Part shown: piece after piece, positions 54,465-63,772 of the stretch | How positions within the stretch are numbered: position 1 is the stretch's first letter | Layout of the letters: every line of letters starts with the position of its first letter | NCBI GenBank assembly: GCA_002753155.1 | Contig: PDZW01000014.1 | Location: 357-64,356 of the forward strand | Origin: Alphaproteobacteria bacterium WMHbin7 | GTDB lineage: Bacteria > Pseudomonadota > Alphaproteobacteria > Rhodospirillales > WMHbin7 | Length of the DNA stretch: 64,000 nt | Reading direction: 5' to 3' | Notes under the pieces: model-generated | Databases searched by the model: none | What the model was told of the DNA's origin: nothing | Seen by the model: only the letters and a program-made list of their open reading frames with translations | Position numbers and translations under genes: made by a program

Positions 54465-55775
54465 ATGGCCAAGAAACTCTATATCAAGACCTATGGCTGC
54501 CAGATGAACGCCTACGATTCCGAACGTATGGCGGATGTCCTGGCGCCCTTGGGTTATGTCTCGGTCGAAGAACCCGACGGGGCCGATCTGGTCATCCTCA
54601 ATACCTGCCATATCCGCGAGAAGGCCGCCGAGAAGGTGTTTTCAGAACTGGGACGCCTCAAACGCCTGAAGGCTGGGGGGCGCTCGATGATTCTGGCCGT
54701 GGGGGGCTGTGTCGCCCAGGCCGAGGGTGAAGACATTTTGAAGCGGGCGCCTCAGGTCGATCTGGTCTTCGGCCCCCAAACCTATCACCGGCTGCCCGAG
54801 CTGGTGGCCAGGGCCGAGCGCGAACGCGGCATCGGCGTTCTCGATATCGATATCGCCCCTGAACCCAAATTCGATCATCTTCCCGAAACGGGGGTGCGCG
54901 GGCCTGCCGCCTTCATTGCCGTGCAGGAAGGCTGCGACCGCTTTTGCACCTATTGCGTGGTGCCCTATACGCGGGGCGGCGAATATTGCCGACCGCCTGA
55001 CGAGGTGCTGAAAGAAACCCGGCATCTGGCTGAAACCGGCACCTGCGAGATCACGCTCTTGGGCCAGAACGTCAATGCCTGGAAATCTGGTGACTGGGGT
55101 TTGGGACGCTTGATCCGCGCCGTCGCCGCCACCCCAGGGGTCAGGCGCGTGCGCTACACCACCTCGCATCCGGCGCATGTCGATGAGGAACTGATCCGCG
55201 CCCATGCCGAAGAAGAAAAGCTGATGCCCTATCTGCATCTGCCGGTGCAATCGGGGTCCGACCGCATTCTGAAGGCGATGAATCGCGGCCATGATGCCGA
55301 CGACTACCGCCTGCTGGCGCATCGCTTGAAGCAGGCCAGACCTGATCTGGCCCTGTCCTCCGATTTCATCGTGGGCTTTCCAGGCGAAACCGAGGCGGAT
55401 TTCCAGGCCACGCTGGATCTGATCGACGAAGCGGGCTTCGTGCTGGCCTATTCGTTCAAATTCAGTCCGCGTCCGGGAACCGGGGCGGCGCTCTTGTCCG
55501 GACAGGTGCCCGAGGAGGTAAAATCGGAGCGCCTGGCCCGCCTGCAGGCCAAGCTGATATCCATTCAGCACCGTTGGTACGAAGAGATGGTGGGCCAAAG
55601 CATGGACGTGCTGTTCGACCGGCCAGGCCGCCATGCCGGGCAGCTTTTGGGGCGCAGCCCCTTCATGCAGCCGGTGCATGTGAAAGCCCCCGCCGAGCTG
55701 ATGGGCAGCATCGCCAGCGTGCGTATCACCAAGGGCCATGCCAACAGCCTGGCTGGCATTCTGGCGGCGGCATGA
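54465..55775 (+). CDS. miaB: tRNA-2-methylthio-N6-dimethylallyladenosine synthase MiaB
   Basis: Radical-SAM methylthiotransferase that adds the 2-methylthio group to i6A37 of tRNAs reading UNN codons. The 436 residues contain the N-terminal cluster cysteines (YGCQMNAYDSERM, NTCHIREKA, GGCVAQAEG), the radical-SAM CDRFCTYCVVPYTRG (about 158-172), VRYTTSHPAHVDEELI, HLPVQSGSDRILKAMNRGH and a C-terminal TRAM domain. It overlaps phoH by ATGA. YgfZ, encoded at 8.9 kb, is known to support this enzyme. Confidence 0.97.
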   Translation: MAKKLYIKTYGCQMNAYDSERMADVLAPLGYVSVEEPDGADLVILNTCHIREKAAEKVFSELGRLKRLKAGGRSMILAVGGCVAQAEGEDILKRAPQVDLVFGPQTYHRLPELVARAERERGIGVLDIDIAPEPKFDHLPETGVRGPAAFIAVQEGCDRFCTYCVVPYTRGGEYCRPPDEVLKETRHLAETGTCEITLLGQNVNAWKSGDWGLGRLIRAVAATPGVRRVRYTTSHPAHVDEELIRAHAEEEKLMPYLHLPVQSGSDRILKAMNRGHDADDYRLLAHRLKQARPDLALSSDFIVGFPGETEADFQATLDLIDEAGFVLAYSFKFSPRPGTGAALLSGQVPEEVKSERLARLQAKLISIQHRWYEEMVGQSMDVLFDRPGRHAGQLLGRSPFMQPVHVKAPAELMGSIASVRITKGHANSLAGILAAA

Positions 55776-56728
55776 AAACGCTGGAACTGACTTTCTCCGA
55801 CAATGCGAAGCTGCGCGGCATGCTGGGTCCGCACAATCTCCATCTCGAACGTCTGACTAGGCGCTCCGGCGTGCAGGCCTCGTCTCGCGGCAACAAGGTG
55901 ACGCTGAAGGGTCCGGCGGCCAGCGTGGCCGAGGTCGAGGAGGCGCTTGAGCGTCTGTGGAAACAGACTTGCGAGACGCATCCCCTGGAAACGGCGGATA
56001 TCGACGCCGCCCTGCGTCTGTCCGAGGGCAAGGCCGGAGACGTTTCGGGTCTGGCCATCCGAACACGTAAGCGCGTTATCCATCCGCGCAGCCCCAACCA
56101 GGCCGCCTATGTCCTAGCACTTCGATCGAATGACTTGGTCTTTGGCCTGGGGCCCGCCGGAACCGGAAAAACCTATCTGGCCGTGGCCAAGGCAGTGGCG
56201 CATCTGCTCAGGGGCGACGTGGAACGCATCGTGCTTTCGCGCCCTGCGGTCGAAGCGGGCGAGCGCCTGGGCTTTCTGCCGGGCGACCTCAAGGAAAAGG
56301 TCGATCCCTATTTGCGCCCGCTCTACGACGCGCTGTACGACATGCTGCCTTCCGAACAGGTCAAGAAGAAACTGGAATCGGGCGAGATCGAAATAGCGCC
56401 TCTGGCTTTCATGCGCGGACGCACGCTGTCCAATGCCTTCGTCATTCTGGACGAAGCGCAGAACACGACACCCATGCAGATGAAGATGTTTCTGACCCGC
56501 CTGGGCGAGGGCTCGCGCATGGCGGTCACGGGCGATCCCAGTCAGGTCGATCTGCCTTCGGGCCAGATATCGGGGCTTACCGATGCGCTGGAGACCTTGA
56601 AGGCCGTTTCCGGCGTGGGGGTGATTCGCTTCGGCGCCGAGGATGTCGTGCGCCACGATCTGGTGACGCGCATCGTAAAGGCCTATGAAGCCAAAGACGC
56701 CAGAAAACAGCGTAAGGAGCGCGGCTGA
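55772..56728 (+). CDS. phoH: PhoH family ATPase
   Basis: A 318-residue PhoH-like P-loop protein encoded before ybeY, thought to act in RNA metabolism. A KH-like N-terminal segment (LRGMLGPHNLHLERLTRRSG) precedes the ATPase core: Walker A LGPAGTGKTYLAVAKAV (about 126-142), RIVLSRPAVEAGERLGFLPG, Walker B FVILDEAQNTTPMQMKMFLT and VTGDPSQVDLPSGQISGL. ATG 55772 is chosen because it overlaps the miaB stop and starts the conserved region. Its TGA overlaps the ybeY ATG. Confidence 0.95.
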   Translation: MKTLELTFSDNAKLRGMLGPHNLHLERLTRRSGVQASSRGNKVTLKGPAASVAEVEEALERLWKQTCETHPLETADIDAALRLSEGKAGDVSGLAIRTRKRVIHPRSPNQAAYVLALRSNDLVFGLGPAGTGKTYLAVAKAVAHLLRGDVERIVLSRPAVEAGERLGFLPGDLKEKVDPYLRPLYDALYDMLPSEQVKKKLESGEIEIAPLAFMRGRTLSNAFVILDEAQNTTPMQMKMFLTRLGEGSRMAVTGDPSQVDLPSGQISGLTDALETLKAVSGVGVIRFGAEDVVRHDLVTRIVKAYEAKDARKQRKERG

Positions 56729-57213
56729 TGGCCAAGCTCGCGATCAGTCTGCGCATCGAAGTCCCCGCCTGGAAAAAAGCCCTGAAGGCTCCGGCCAAGA
56801 CCCTGGGTGCCGCCGCCAAGGCCGCCCTGAAGGCAGGAGCTATTGACCTTAAGGAACCGGTCGAAATCGCCCTGCTGCTGTCTTGCGATCAGGAAGTGCG
56901 AACCTTGAACAAGCTCTGGCGCGGGCCCGACAAACCCACGAATGTCCTTTCCTTTCCGGCCCTGCCCGAGGCCTCGCCACCCGGCGGCCCGGTTTTTCTG
57001 GGCGATGTGGTGCTGGCCCTGGAAACGCTGGAACGCGAAGCCAAACAACAAGACAAGTCCTTCGAGGCGCATGCGGCGCATCTGGTTGTGCATGGGGTGC
57101 TGCATCTTCTGGGCTTCGATCATCACAAGGCCGCCCAAGCCCAGCAGATGGAGCGATTGGAGCGCGACGTGATGGCTGGACTGGGGTATCCTGACCCCTA
57201 TCGGGAGGGATAG
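56728..57213 (+). CDS. ybeY: Endoribonuclease YbeY
   Basis: A 161-residue zinc-dependent endoribonuclease for 16S rRNA 3'-end maturation and ribosome quality control. The family motif H-x3-H-x5-H is present as HLVVHGVLHLLGFDHH (His118, His122, His128 by count), with LNKLWRGPDKPTNVLSFP and LGDVVLALETLEREA upstream. The one-base TGATG overlap with phoH and close linkage to corC and lnt follow a widely conserved order. Confidence 0.96.
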   Translation: MAKLAISLRIEVPAWKKALKAPAKTLGAAAKAALKAGAIDLKEPVEIALLLSCDQEVRTLNKLWRGPDKPTNVLSFPALPEASPPGGPVFLGDVVLALETLEREAKQQDKSFEAHAAHLVVHGVLHLLGFDHHKAAQAQQMERLERDVMAGLGYPDPYREG

Positions 57214-57221
57214 ACAGCAAG

Positions 57222-58163
57222 ATGAACGATGGCAGTACCAAGTCGGCTCCTGCGGGAGCCAGGGGACAAAGCGGATTTCTAGAAGCCTTGCGCGATCTGT
57301 TCGGCGGCTGGCCTTCGCGCGCCAAACCCAGCGAGCCCACGGCGCTTGAAACGCTGGAAGAACTGATCGAGGAGCGTGAGGAAAACGAAGAACCGCTGGA
57401 TGCGCACGAACGGCGCTTGCTGGGCAATGTGCTGAGGCTGCGCGGCGTTACCGCCTATGACGTCATGATCCCCAGAGCCGACATCGTTGGCGTGCCCTCG
57501 CAGATTCCCCTGAACGAGCTTTTGGAAACCTTCACCCGCGAGGGTCATTCGCGCATGCCGGTCTATCGCGGCACGTTGGACGACACGGTGGGCATGGTTC
57601 ATATCAAGGACGTGCTGGCTGTCCAGACCTCGGGCCAGACTTCGGGCCAAGCCTCGGGCCAGCCCTTCCAGTTGGGGCGCATCATCCGGCGCGTTCTCTT
57701 CGTGGCACCCGCCATGCGGGCCTTGGACCTTTTGCTGGAAATGCGCATCAAGCGCATTCATCTGGCCATGGTGGTCGATGAATATGGCGGCATCGACGGA
57801 TTGATCACCATCGAGGATCTGGTCGAGCAGATCGTGGGCGAGATCGAAGACGAACACGACGAATTGAACGCTCCCGATATCGTCAAACGTTCGGACGGCT
57901 CCTACGAGGCCGACGCCAGAGCACCTCTGGAAGCGCTTGAAGAAATCGCAGGACCGGTGCTGACCAAAGAGGAGCGCGCAGACATCGATACGCTGGGAGG
58001 GCTGGTGATTGCCCTGGCCGGTCATGTGCCCGCCCGCGGCGAGCTGATTCAGCATGGTTCCGGCCTGGAATTCGAGGTGGTCGAGGCCGATCCCAGGCGC
58101 GTGCGCCGTCTGCGCCTGCGCAATCTGCCCAGCTTGGACGCGATGGAGCCGGAAACCTCGTGA
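57222..58163 (+). CDS. corC: CBS-domain hemolysin/CorC-type protein
   Basis: A 313-residue cytosolic protein without a DUF21 membrane domain: two CBS domains ([20 protein letters not shown] and [20 protein letters not shown]) and a C-terminal CorC_HlyC transporter-associated domain ([20 protein letters not shown]). CorC has been linked to magnesium/cobalt efflux; direct evidence is limited. A 12-bp tandem repeat encoding TSGQ-type units lies between the CBS domains. It overlaps lnt (GTGA). Confidence 0.93.
   Translation: MNDGSTKSAPAGARGQSGFLEALRDLFGGWPSRAKPSEPTALETLEELIEEREENEEPLDAHERRLLGNVLRLRGVTAYDVMIPRADIVGVPSQIPLNELLETFTREGHSRMPVYRGTLDDTVGMVHIKDVLAVQTSGQTSGQASGQPFQLGRIIRRVLFVAPAMRALDLLLEMRIKRIHLAMVVDEYGGIDGLITIEDLVEQIVGEIEDEHDELNAPDIVKRSDGSYEADARAPLEALEEIAGPVLTKEERADIDTLGGLVIALAGHVPARGELIQHGSGLEFEVVEADPRRVRRLRLRNLPSLDAMEPETS
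57627..57662 (+). repeat. 12-bp tandem repeat within corC (3 units)
   Basis: ACCTCGGGCCAG, ACTTCGGGCCAA and GCCTCGGGCCAG follow one another and encode [12 protein letters not shown] in the linker of corC. The units keep the reading frame, so copy number could vary without breaking the gene. Confidence 0.75.
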
Positions 58164-59725
58164 CGCGATTCATCGCCTGGCTCGACATGCTTTCAGGGTG
58201 GAAGAAAAGGGGCGCTCTGGTTCTGCTGGGGGGGCTGGCCGTTCTGGCCCTGCCGCCCTTCCATGCCCTGCCGGTGCTGATCCTGTCCTTTTCCTGCCTG
58301 CTGCGGCTGCTGCAGGGGTCGGCGAACCGCTGGTCCGCCTTTGCCGTCGGCTGGTGGTTTGGCTTCGGATTCTTCCTCTTCGGGCTTTACTGGATATCGA
58401 ATGCGCTGTTGCTCGATCCCTTGCGCTTTGGTTGGCTGATCCCCTTTTCGTTGTTCGGCCTGTCGGGGGTGCTGGCCATCTTTACAGGCCTCGCCACCTT
58501 CCTGGCTTGGTTCGTGGCAAGACGAAGGTTGGCTTCCGCCCTGGCGCTGGCGGCATCCTGGGTGCTGCTGGAATGGATTCGCGGCCTTGTCTTCACAGGG
58601 TTTCCCTGGAATCTGATTGCCAGCGTCTGGGTAGGTGTTCTGCCCGTGGCACAATCGCTGGCCTGGATCGGGCCGTTTGGCCTGGGCTTTCTGACCGTGC
58701 TGGCCGCCTCGGCGCTGTCGCTGGTCTGGACGGAGACGCCTAACGCCCGCATCAAGGCGCTAGCCCCCCTCGGGCTTCTGGCCCTGCTGGCACTGGGCGG
58801 GGCCTGGCGCCTTCAAGGCGCTGAGGCAGGCATGGTGGAAGGGGTGCGCCTGCGTCTGGTGCAGCCCAACATTTCCCAGGCCCTGAAATGGAAAAGCGAT
58901 CTGCGCTTTCAGCATCTGTTGCGCCTGATCGAAATGAGCCGCTCGGAAACGGGTGTGCCGCCCACGCACGTTATCTGGGCGGAAACCGCCGTGCCCTATC
59001 TGCTCGATCACGATGTTCAAGCACGCCTGGCCGTGGCCAAGGCAGCACCCACGGGCGGGCTGGTGATTACCGGCGCCGTGCGTAGTTCGCTCCCCGATGC
59101 CCAGCCCTATCAGGTCTGGAACAGCCTGGAGGCGGTGGATGATGCCGGGCGCATCCGGGGATACTTTGACAAGTTTCATCTGGTTCCCTTTGGGGAATAT
59201 GTGCCGCTGAAGGCCCTGCTGCCCCTGCCCAAGATCACGCAGGGCGGGACGGATTTCTCGCCGGGACCAGGCCCCAGAACCATTCAGCTTCCCGGACTGC
59301 CGCCCGTGGGGCCTTTGATCTGTTACGAAGTCATCTTCCCCCAGGCCGTGACGGATTCCAAGAATCGCCCGGAATGGCTGCTCAATCTGACCAATGATGG
59401 TTGGTACGGCATGAGCACGGGGCCCTACCAGCATTTCGCCTCGGCCAGAATGCGCGCCATCGAGGAAGGGCTGCCACTTGTGCGCGTGGCCAATAGCGGG
59501 ATTTCCGGAATCATCGACCCCTGGGGCCGGGTGACGGCTTCATTGGGCTTGTCGGAAAGTGGTATTGTGGATGCAGATTTACCCAAGGCCTTGACTGCCC
59601 GGACAATTTACACCGTGTTAGGGGAAGGCCCCTTTGTTATTATTTGGCTAATGCTGCTTACATTCTTAAAATTCATGGTTAGTCACAAGATGTTTTCCCG
59701 ATTCTGTTGTTCTGGAAGCGGTTGA
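58160..59725 (+). CDS. lnt: Apolipoprotein N-acyltransferase
   Basis: Inner-membrane enzyme adding the third acyl chain to the N-terminal Cys of lipoproteins such as MlaA. The 521-residue protein has about six N-terminal membrane helices (VLLGGLAVLALPPFHALPVL and onward) and a periplasmic nitrilase-like domain with the Glu-Lys-Cys triad: WAETAVPYL (Glu about 275), YFDKFHLVPFGEYVP (Lys about 338) and ICYEVIFPQ (Cys about 388). The GTG start overlaps corC. A last C-terminal helix (FVIIWLMLLTFLKFM) is present. Confidence 0.96.
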   Translation: MTRFIAWLDMLSGWKKRGALVLLGGLAVLALPPFHALPVLILSFSCLLRLLQGSANRWSAFAVGWWFGFGFFLFGLYWISNALLLDPLRFGWLIPFSLFGLSGVLAIFTGLATFLAWFVARRRLASALALAASWVLLEWIRGLVFTGFPWNLIASVWVGVLPVAQSLAWIGPFGLGFLTVLAASALSLVWTETPNARIKALAPLGLLALLALGGAWRLQGAEAGMVEGVRLRLVQPNISQALKWKSDLRFQHLLRLIEMSRSETGVPPTHVIWAETAVPYLLDHDVQARLAVAKAAPTGGLVITGAVRSSLPDAQPYQVWNSLEAVDDAGRIRGYFDKFHLVPFGEYVPLKALLPLPKITQGGTDFSPGPGPRTIQLPGLPPVGPLICYEVIFPQAVTDSKNRPEWLLNLTNDGWYGMSTGPYQHFASARMRAIEEGLPLVRVANSGISGIIDPWGRVTASLGLSESGIVDADLPKALTARTIYTVLGEGPFVIIWLMLLTFLKFMVSHKMFSRFCCSGSG

Positions 59726-59750
59726 CTTACATATTTGCGTATGTCTTACT
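59722..59750 (+). promoter_or_regulatory. Candidate promoter of the first XRE gene
   Basis: TTGACT (59722-59727), overlapping the lnt stop, a 17-base spacer and CTTACT (59745-59750) form a moderate promoter. The spacer contains ACATA-tttgcg-TATGT, a short inverted repeat that could be an autoregulatory site. The remaining bases to 59828 hold no other recognisable feature. Confidence 0.35.
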
Positions 59751-59828
59751 TTAGGAAAGCCACGACAAGACTTGATCTTGATAAGAGTGGCTACACAGCG
59801 GATCAACATGAAATGAGTTTCAGATATC

Positions 59829-60329
59829 ATGGCCAAAACTCCTACACGGAATAAGGGTCCTGTCTCCCGCAAGTCCAGTCGTGGCCGGACGGCGTCGGGC
59901 AAGCCCAACCCCATTGACGTGCATGTCGGCAATCGCGTTCGTCTGCGCCGCACACTTCTTGGTATGAGCCAGGAAAAGCTGGGTGAGGCCATTGGGCTGA
60001 CATTCCAGCAGGTTCAGAAGTATGAGCGTGGCGCCAACCGCGTTGGCGCGTCGCGTCTTTATGACCTGTCTCAGGTATTGGACGTGCCGGTTTCCTACTT
60101 CTTCGACGACATGCCCGATGAGGTGACGCGCTCGAGCCCGCGCCAGATTCTCGGCATGTCCGAGGATCCGGCCGCCGATTTCGAACATGATCCCATGACC
60201 AAGCGCGAAACGTTGGAGCTGGTGCGGGCCTATTACCGCGTCACCAACCCGGCGGTGCGCAGGCGTCTGTTCGAATTGGCCAAGTCTCTGGCCAATGTCG
60301 AGGGCGAAGAGGAAGTCAGCGCCGACTGA
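59829..60329 (+). CDS. XRE-family transcriptional regulator (first of tandem pair)
   Basis: A 166-residue regulator. A basic, disordered N-terminus is followed by a helix-turn-helix at about 33-88 (VGNRVRLRRTLLGMSQEKLG, FQQVQKYERGANRVGASRLY, LSQVLDVPVSYFFDDMPD) and a C-terminal helical tail with NPAVRRRLFELAKSLANVEG. This regulator type is widespread in alphaproteobacteria and, as I recall, often lies next to lnt and metK. Targets are unknown. It is paralogous to the next gene. Confidence 0.92.
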   Translation: MAKTPTRNKGPVSRKSSRGRTASGKPNPIDVHVGNRVRLRRTLLGMSQEKLGEAIGLTFQQVQKYERGANRVGASRLYDLSQVLDVPVSYFFDDMPDEVTRSSPRQILGMSEDPAADFEHDPMTKRETLELVRAYYRVTNPAVRRRLFELAKSLANVEGEEEVSAD

Positions 60330-60398
60330 CGGCAACTGTTGCGATAATTGCATGCGAGATATTTTTTCGCATTGCGCGTAACAGCTTATGGACGTTTT

Positions 60399-60440
60399 CG
60401 ACTCCATGTGAAACACTTTCAAAGTGTAAGCATGGAGTCG
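60399..60440 (+). promoter_or_regulatory. Stem-loop covering the ribosome-binding site of the second XRE gene
   Basis: CGACTCCATG (60399-60408) pairs perfectly with CATGGAGTCG (60431-60440), and inside it ACACTTT (60413-60419) pairs with AAAGTGT (60421-60427). The right outer arm contains the GGAG (60434-60437) that is the only ribosome-binding site for the TTG start at 60445. As RNA it could hide the site; as DNA it is a strong operator candidate. Confidence 0.55.
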
Positions 60441-60444
60441 AGCC

Positions 60445-60837
60445 TTGTCCCGTCAATCCTCCCCTTCCCGCCGTCCCTCCACCCCCCCTTCCTCCACCGC
60501 CGAAGAGCAGCAAGCCCTGCTTGGACGCCGAATCGCTGACCTCAGGGCGGCGCTTGGCCAGGAAAGGCCCAATCTGGCCCGCCGTGTTGGCATCACGCCC
60601 TCTCGCCTGAAACGAATCGAGGACGGCACGGGAAGGCTGGAGGCCAGCCTGCTTTATGCCCTGGCGCGCGCCCTCAACGTAACGGTTGCGGAACTGTTCG
60701 AGGACGCCTCCCATCTCTCCAGGGCGGCGCTAGATCCCGAGGGCCGCAATCTGATGCGCTTCTTTGGCACCATTCAGGATGCGAGCATCCGCCGATCCAT
60801 CCTCAAATTGGCCAAGGCGCTCTCCGAAAAACCTTGA
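60445..60837 (+). CDS. XRE-family transcriptional regulator (second of tandem pair)
   Basis: A 130-residue regulator paralogous to the preceding one: Ser/Pro-rich N-terminus, helix-turn-helix at about 25-82 ([56 protein letters not shown]) and a C-terminal tail with [19 protein letters not shown], matching the NPAVRRRLFELAKSLANVE end of its neighbour. It starts with TTG seven bases after GGAG. A more diverged copy, likely arisen by tandem duplication. Targets unknown; metK follows. Confidence 0.88.
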   Translation: MSRQSSPSRRPSTPPSSTAEEQQALLGRRIADLRAALGQERPNLARRVGITPSRLKRIEDGTGRLEASLLYALARALNVTVAELFEDASHLSRAALDPEGRNLMRFFGTIQDASIRRSILKLAKALSEKP

Positions 60838-60925
60838 CGCTTGGCCCAATCCTTGGGAAAACCCACGACGCGCCGTGACAGATCTTCGGCGTTTTCTCCA
60901 TCCTTTGATGCCGAAGGAGCCGCCC

Positions 60926-62098
60926 GTGTCCAAGGCCGATTTTCTTTTTACCAGTGAATCCGTTTCCGAGGGTCATCCCGACAAGGTTTGCGACCGCATC
61001 TCGGATGCCGTGGTCGATATTTTCCTGACCGCCGATCCCTATGCCCGCGTCGCCTGCGAAACGCTGTGCACCACCAACCGCGTCGTGCTGGCCGGTGAAG
61101 TGCGTGGCCCGGCCTCCGTCACCTCGGGCCTGATCGAGGAAGCGGCGCGCCACGCCATCAAGGAAATCGGTTACGAGCAGGACGGCTTCCACTGGAAGAA
61201 CGCCAAGGTCGAGATTCTGCTGCACGCCCAGTCGGCGGACATCGCCGTCGGCGTCGATGCTGCCGGCAACAAGGACGAGGGTGCGGGCGACCAGGGCATC
61301 ATGTTCGGCTATGCCTGCACCGAAACCCCGGTGCTGATGCCTGCTCCGATCTATTACGCCCATGAAATTCTGCGTTCGCTGGCCGAGGCCCGCCATTCCG
61401 GCGCCGCCCCCCAGCTTGGCCCCGATGCCAAGAGCCAGGTGACGCTGCAATATGTAAAGGGCCAGCCGGTGCGCGCCACTTCGGTGGTGGTATCGACCCA
61501 GCATACGGGCGATGTTGGCCAGGAAGAGGTGCGCGAAATCGTGCGCCCGCATGTGCTGAATGTCCTGCCCAAGGGTTGGATGTGCGATGAGGCGCATTTC
61601 TACGTCAATCCCACGGGGCGTTTCGTCATCGGCGGACCCGATGGCGATGCCGGTCTCACTGGGCGCAAGATCATCGTCGACACCTATGGTGGCGCTGCGC
61701 CCCATGGCGGCGGTGCCTTCTCGGGCAAGGACCCCACCAAGGTCGATCGCTCGGCGGCTTACGCCTCGCGCTATCTGGCCAAGAATGTGGTGGCCGCCGG
61801 TCTGGCCGAGAAATGCGTGATCCAGCTTTCCTACGCCATCGGCGTTTCGAAGCCCCTGTCGGTCTATATCGACACCTTCGGCACCGGAAAGGTGGACGAA
61901 GACAAGCTGTCCACGGTGCTTCAGGAGCTGGTCAACCTAAGCCCGCGCGGCATTCGCGAGCATCTGGGCCTCAACAAGCCGATCTATGCCCGCACGGCGG
62001 CTTACGGCCATTTCGGCCGTCACCCCGATCAGGACGGCGGCTTTTCCTGGGAAAAGACCGATCTGACGGATCAGCTCAAGAAAGCCTTTGGCGCCTAA
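60926..62098 (+). CDS. metK: S-adenosylmethionine synthetase
   Basis: Makes SAM from methionine and ATP. The 390-residue protein begins [20 protein letters not shown] and has [13 protein letters not shown], the ATP-binding [35 protein letters not shown], the P-loop-like [20 protein letters not shown] with [17 protein letters not shown], and [24 protein letters not shown] 60926 is chosen because AAGGAG lies seven bases upstream and the sequence matches homologs from there; ATG 60908 is in frame. I recognised no SAM riboswitch in the 88-base gap upstream. It overlaps trmB. Confidence 0.97.
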   Translation: MSKADFLFTSESVSEGHPDKVCDRISDAVVDIFLTADPYARVACETLCTTNRVVLAGEVRGPASVTSGLIEEAARHAIKEIGYEQDGFHWKNAKVEILLHAQSADIAVGVDAAGNKDEGAGDQGIMFGYACTETPVLMPAPIYYAHEILRSLAEARHSGAAPQLGPDAKSQVTLQYVKGQPVRATSVVVSTQHTGDVGQEEVREIVRPHVLNVLPKGWMCDEAHFYVNPTGRFVIGGPDGDAGLTGRKIIVDTYGGAAPHGGGAFSGKDPTKVDRSAAYASRYLAKNVVAAGLAEKCVIQLSYAIGVSKPLSVYIDTFGTGKVDEDKLSTVLQELVNLSPRGIREHLGLNKPIYARTAAYGHFGRHPDQDGGFSWEKTDLTDQLKKAFGA

Positions 62099-62810
62099 AA
62101 CGCCAAGAGGCGACGATTCGGGGGCGGGGGCCGGTTACGGCTCCCGCCTTCCGCGTTTTTATGGGCGGCGCAAGGGCAAGCCCATTCGGGCGGGCAAACA
62201 GGACGTCCTGGATGCCCTGCTGCCCAAACTGGCCATTCCAGCCCCCAGGGCAGGAGAAAGGCTTGCTCTCGCCAGCCTGTTTGCCTTTACGCCTAAGGAA
62301 ATCTGGCTGGAGGTGGGTTTTGGTTCGGGCGAGCATACGGCAGCACAGGCAGAGACCCATCCCGACGTGGGTTTCATCGGCTCGGAAGTGTTTCTCAATG
62401 GCATCGGCGGGCTGCTCAAGCATATCGCCGCCGCCGGTCTGACAAATATCCGCGTCTTTCCCGAAGATGTGCGCCGCCTGCTGCCCGCCCTGCCCGATGG
62501 TTGTCTGGCCCGGGTTTTTGTGTTGTTTCCTGATCCCTGGCCCAAGAAACGCCATGCCGGGCGCCGTTTCATTGGCCCAGACAATCTGGACCAATTGGCG
62601 CGCCTCTTGATGCCGGGCGGCGAATTGCGCATCGCCAGCGACCATCCGATCTATGTCGATTGGGTCCGAGAGCAGATGGCGGCCAGGCCAGATTTCGCGC
62701 CTTGCCAGGATGCCGCCGTTCGGCCCGAAGGCTGGGCGCCCTCGCGCTATGAACAAAAGGCCCTGGAGCAAGGCATCCTCTGCAGCTACATGGCCTGGAA
62801 ACGTCGATAG
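62088..62810 (+). CDS. trmB: tRNA (guanine-N7-)-methyltransferase
   Basis: Methylates N7 of G46 in the variable loop of tRNAs using SAM from the neighbouring MetK. The 240-residue protein has a basic N-terminal region with [11 protein letters not shown], the SAM site [36 protein letters not shown] and the TrmB hallmark [16 protein letters not shown]. It starts with TTG inside the end of metK, a 11-base overlap. In related genomes it often ends this gene series; here aroQ follows on its own promoter. Confidence 0.94.
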   Translation: MAPKTPRGDDSGAGAGYGSRLPRFYGRRKGKPIRAGKQDVLDALLPKLAIPAPRAGERLALASLFAFTPKEIWLEVGFGSGEHTAAQAETHPDVGFIGSEVFLNGIGGLLKHIAAAGLTNIRVFPEDVRRLLPALPDGCLARVFVLFPDPWPKKRHAGRRFIGPDNLDQLARLLMPGGELRIASDHPIYVDWVREQMAARPDFAPCQDAAVRPEGWAPSRYEQKALEQGILCSYMAWKRR

Positions 62811-62814
62811 AGGC

Positions 62815-62842
62815 TTGAACCGCCTTGGCCCCGTGCTATAAC
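62815..62842 (+). promoter_or_regulatory. Promoter of aroQ, probably leaderless
   Basis: TTGAAC (62815-62820), a 16-base spacer and TATAAC (62837-62842) end six bases before the aroQ ATG (62849). The expected transcription start coincides with the start codon and no ribosome-binding site is present, so the mRNA is probably leaderless. Confidence 0.55.
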
Positions 62843-62848
62843 CGCATT

Positions 62849-63319
62849 ATGACCAAAACGAGGGCCAAATCGGGGGGCGGACCCACTGTTTGGGTGCTGA
62901 ATGGCCCCAATCTCAATCTATTGGGCAGCCGCGAGCCTGAAATCTACGGGCGCGCCACCTTGGCCGACATCGAAGCCGCATGTGCCGTTCGCGCCAAGGA
63001 TCTGGGTCTGGCCCTGGTCTTTCGCCAGACCAATCACGAAGGCGAGCTGGTCACTTGGATTCAAGAGGCCAAGGGGCAGGCGCAGGGACTGGTCTTGAAT
63101 GCCGGAGCCTTCACCCACACCTCGGTCGCTCTGCTCGATGCCCTCAATTTCGCGCGTCTGCCGACCATCGAAGTGCATCTGTCGCAGCCCTTGAACCGCG
63201 AACCCTTCCGCCACGTCTCCTATGTCACCCCGGCTTCATCAGGGTTGATCTCGGGTCTTGGCCCCCATGGCTACGAACTGGCGCTTCTAGCGCTGGCGCG
63301 CATGATTAACAAGAGTTAG
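62849..63319 (+). CDS. aroQ: 3-Dehydroquinate dehydratase, type II
   Basis: Dehydrates 3-dehydroquinate to 3-dehydroshikimate in aromatic amino-acid synthesis. The 156-residue dodecamer-type enzyme has [18 protein letters not shown] with the catalytic Tyr about 33, [33 protein letters not shown] and [20 protein letters not shown] with the catalytic His. ATG 62849 is set by homolog length and promoter spacing. accB follows after seven bases, an order I recall from other proteobacteria. Confidence 0.97.
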   Translation: MTKTRAKSGGGPTVWVLNGPNLNLLGSREPEIYGRATLADIEAACAVRAKDLGLALVFRQTNHEGELVTWIQEAKGQAQGLVLNAGAFTHTSVALLDALNFARLPTIEVHLSQPLNREPFRHVSYVTPASSGLISGLGPHGYELALLALARMINKS

Positions 63320-63326
63320 AGGAAGC

Positions 63327-63770
63327 ATGACCACGGAAAACGCCAAAATCGACTCCGATCTCGTCCGCACCCTGGCCGACCTGTTGAATGAAACGGGCTT
63401 GAGCGAGATCGAGTATGACACGGGCAGCCTGCGCCTGCGCGTGGCACGCCAGATGTCCACGGTCGTGCATGCAAGCAGCTCCCATGCTCCGGCGGCCATG
63501 GCTGCTGCGCCCGCCGTCGCCGATGCTGCTTTGCATCCCGGCGCCGTGACCTCGCCGATGGTGGGTGTGGCCTATCTGACGCCCGAACCCAGTGCGCCTA
63601 ATTTCATCAAGGTAGGCGACCGCGTCACCGAAGGTCAGACGCTGCTGCTGATCGAGGCCATGAAAACCTTCAACCCCATCCGCGCCCCCAAGGGCGGCGT
63701 GGTGGCGCAGATTCTGGTCGGCAATGGTCAGCCGGTCGAATTCGGCGAGCCTCTGGTGGTTATCGAGTAG
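63327..63770 (+). CDS. accB: Biotin carboxyl carrier protein of acetyl-CoA carboxylase
   Basis: Carries the biotin carboxylated by AccC and used to make malonyl-CoA, the first step of fatty-acid synthesis. The 147-residue protein has the N-terminal helical region ([20 protein letters not shown]), an Ala/Pro-rich hinge ([14 protein letters not shown]) and the biotinyl domain with the modified Lys113 in [25 protein letters not shown] precedes the ATG. accC starts two bases after its stop. Confidence 0.97.
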   Translation: MTTENAKIDSDLVRTLADLLNETGLSEIEYDTGSLRLRVARQMSTVVHASSSHAPAAMAAAPAVADAALHPGAVTSPMVGVAYLTPEPSAPNFIKVGDRVTEGQTLLLIEAMKTFNPIRAPKGGVVAQILVGNGQPVEFGEPLVVIE

Positions 63771-63772
63771 TC

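Noticed and set aside
60838-60925. Possible SAM riboswitch upstream of metK
   Set aside because: I looked for SAM-II, SAM/SAH and related cores; none of the conserved loops is recognisable in these 88 bases. A covariance-model search would settle it.
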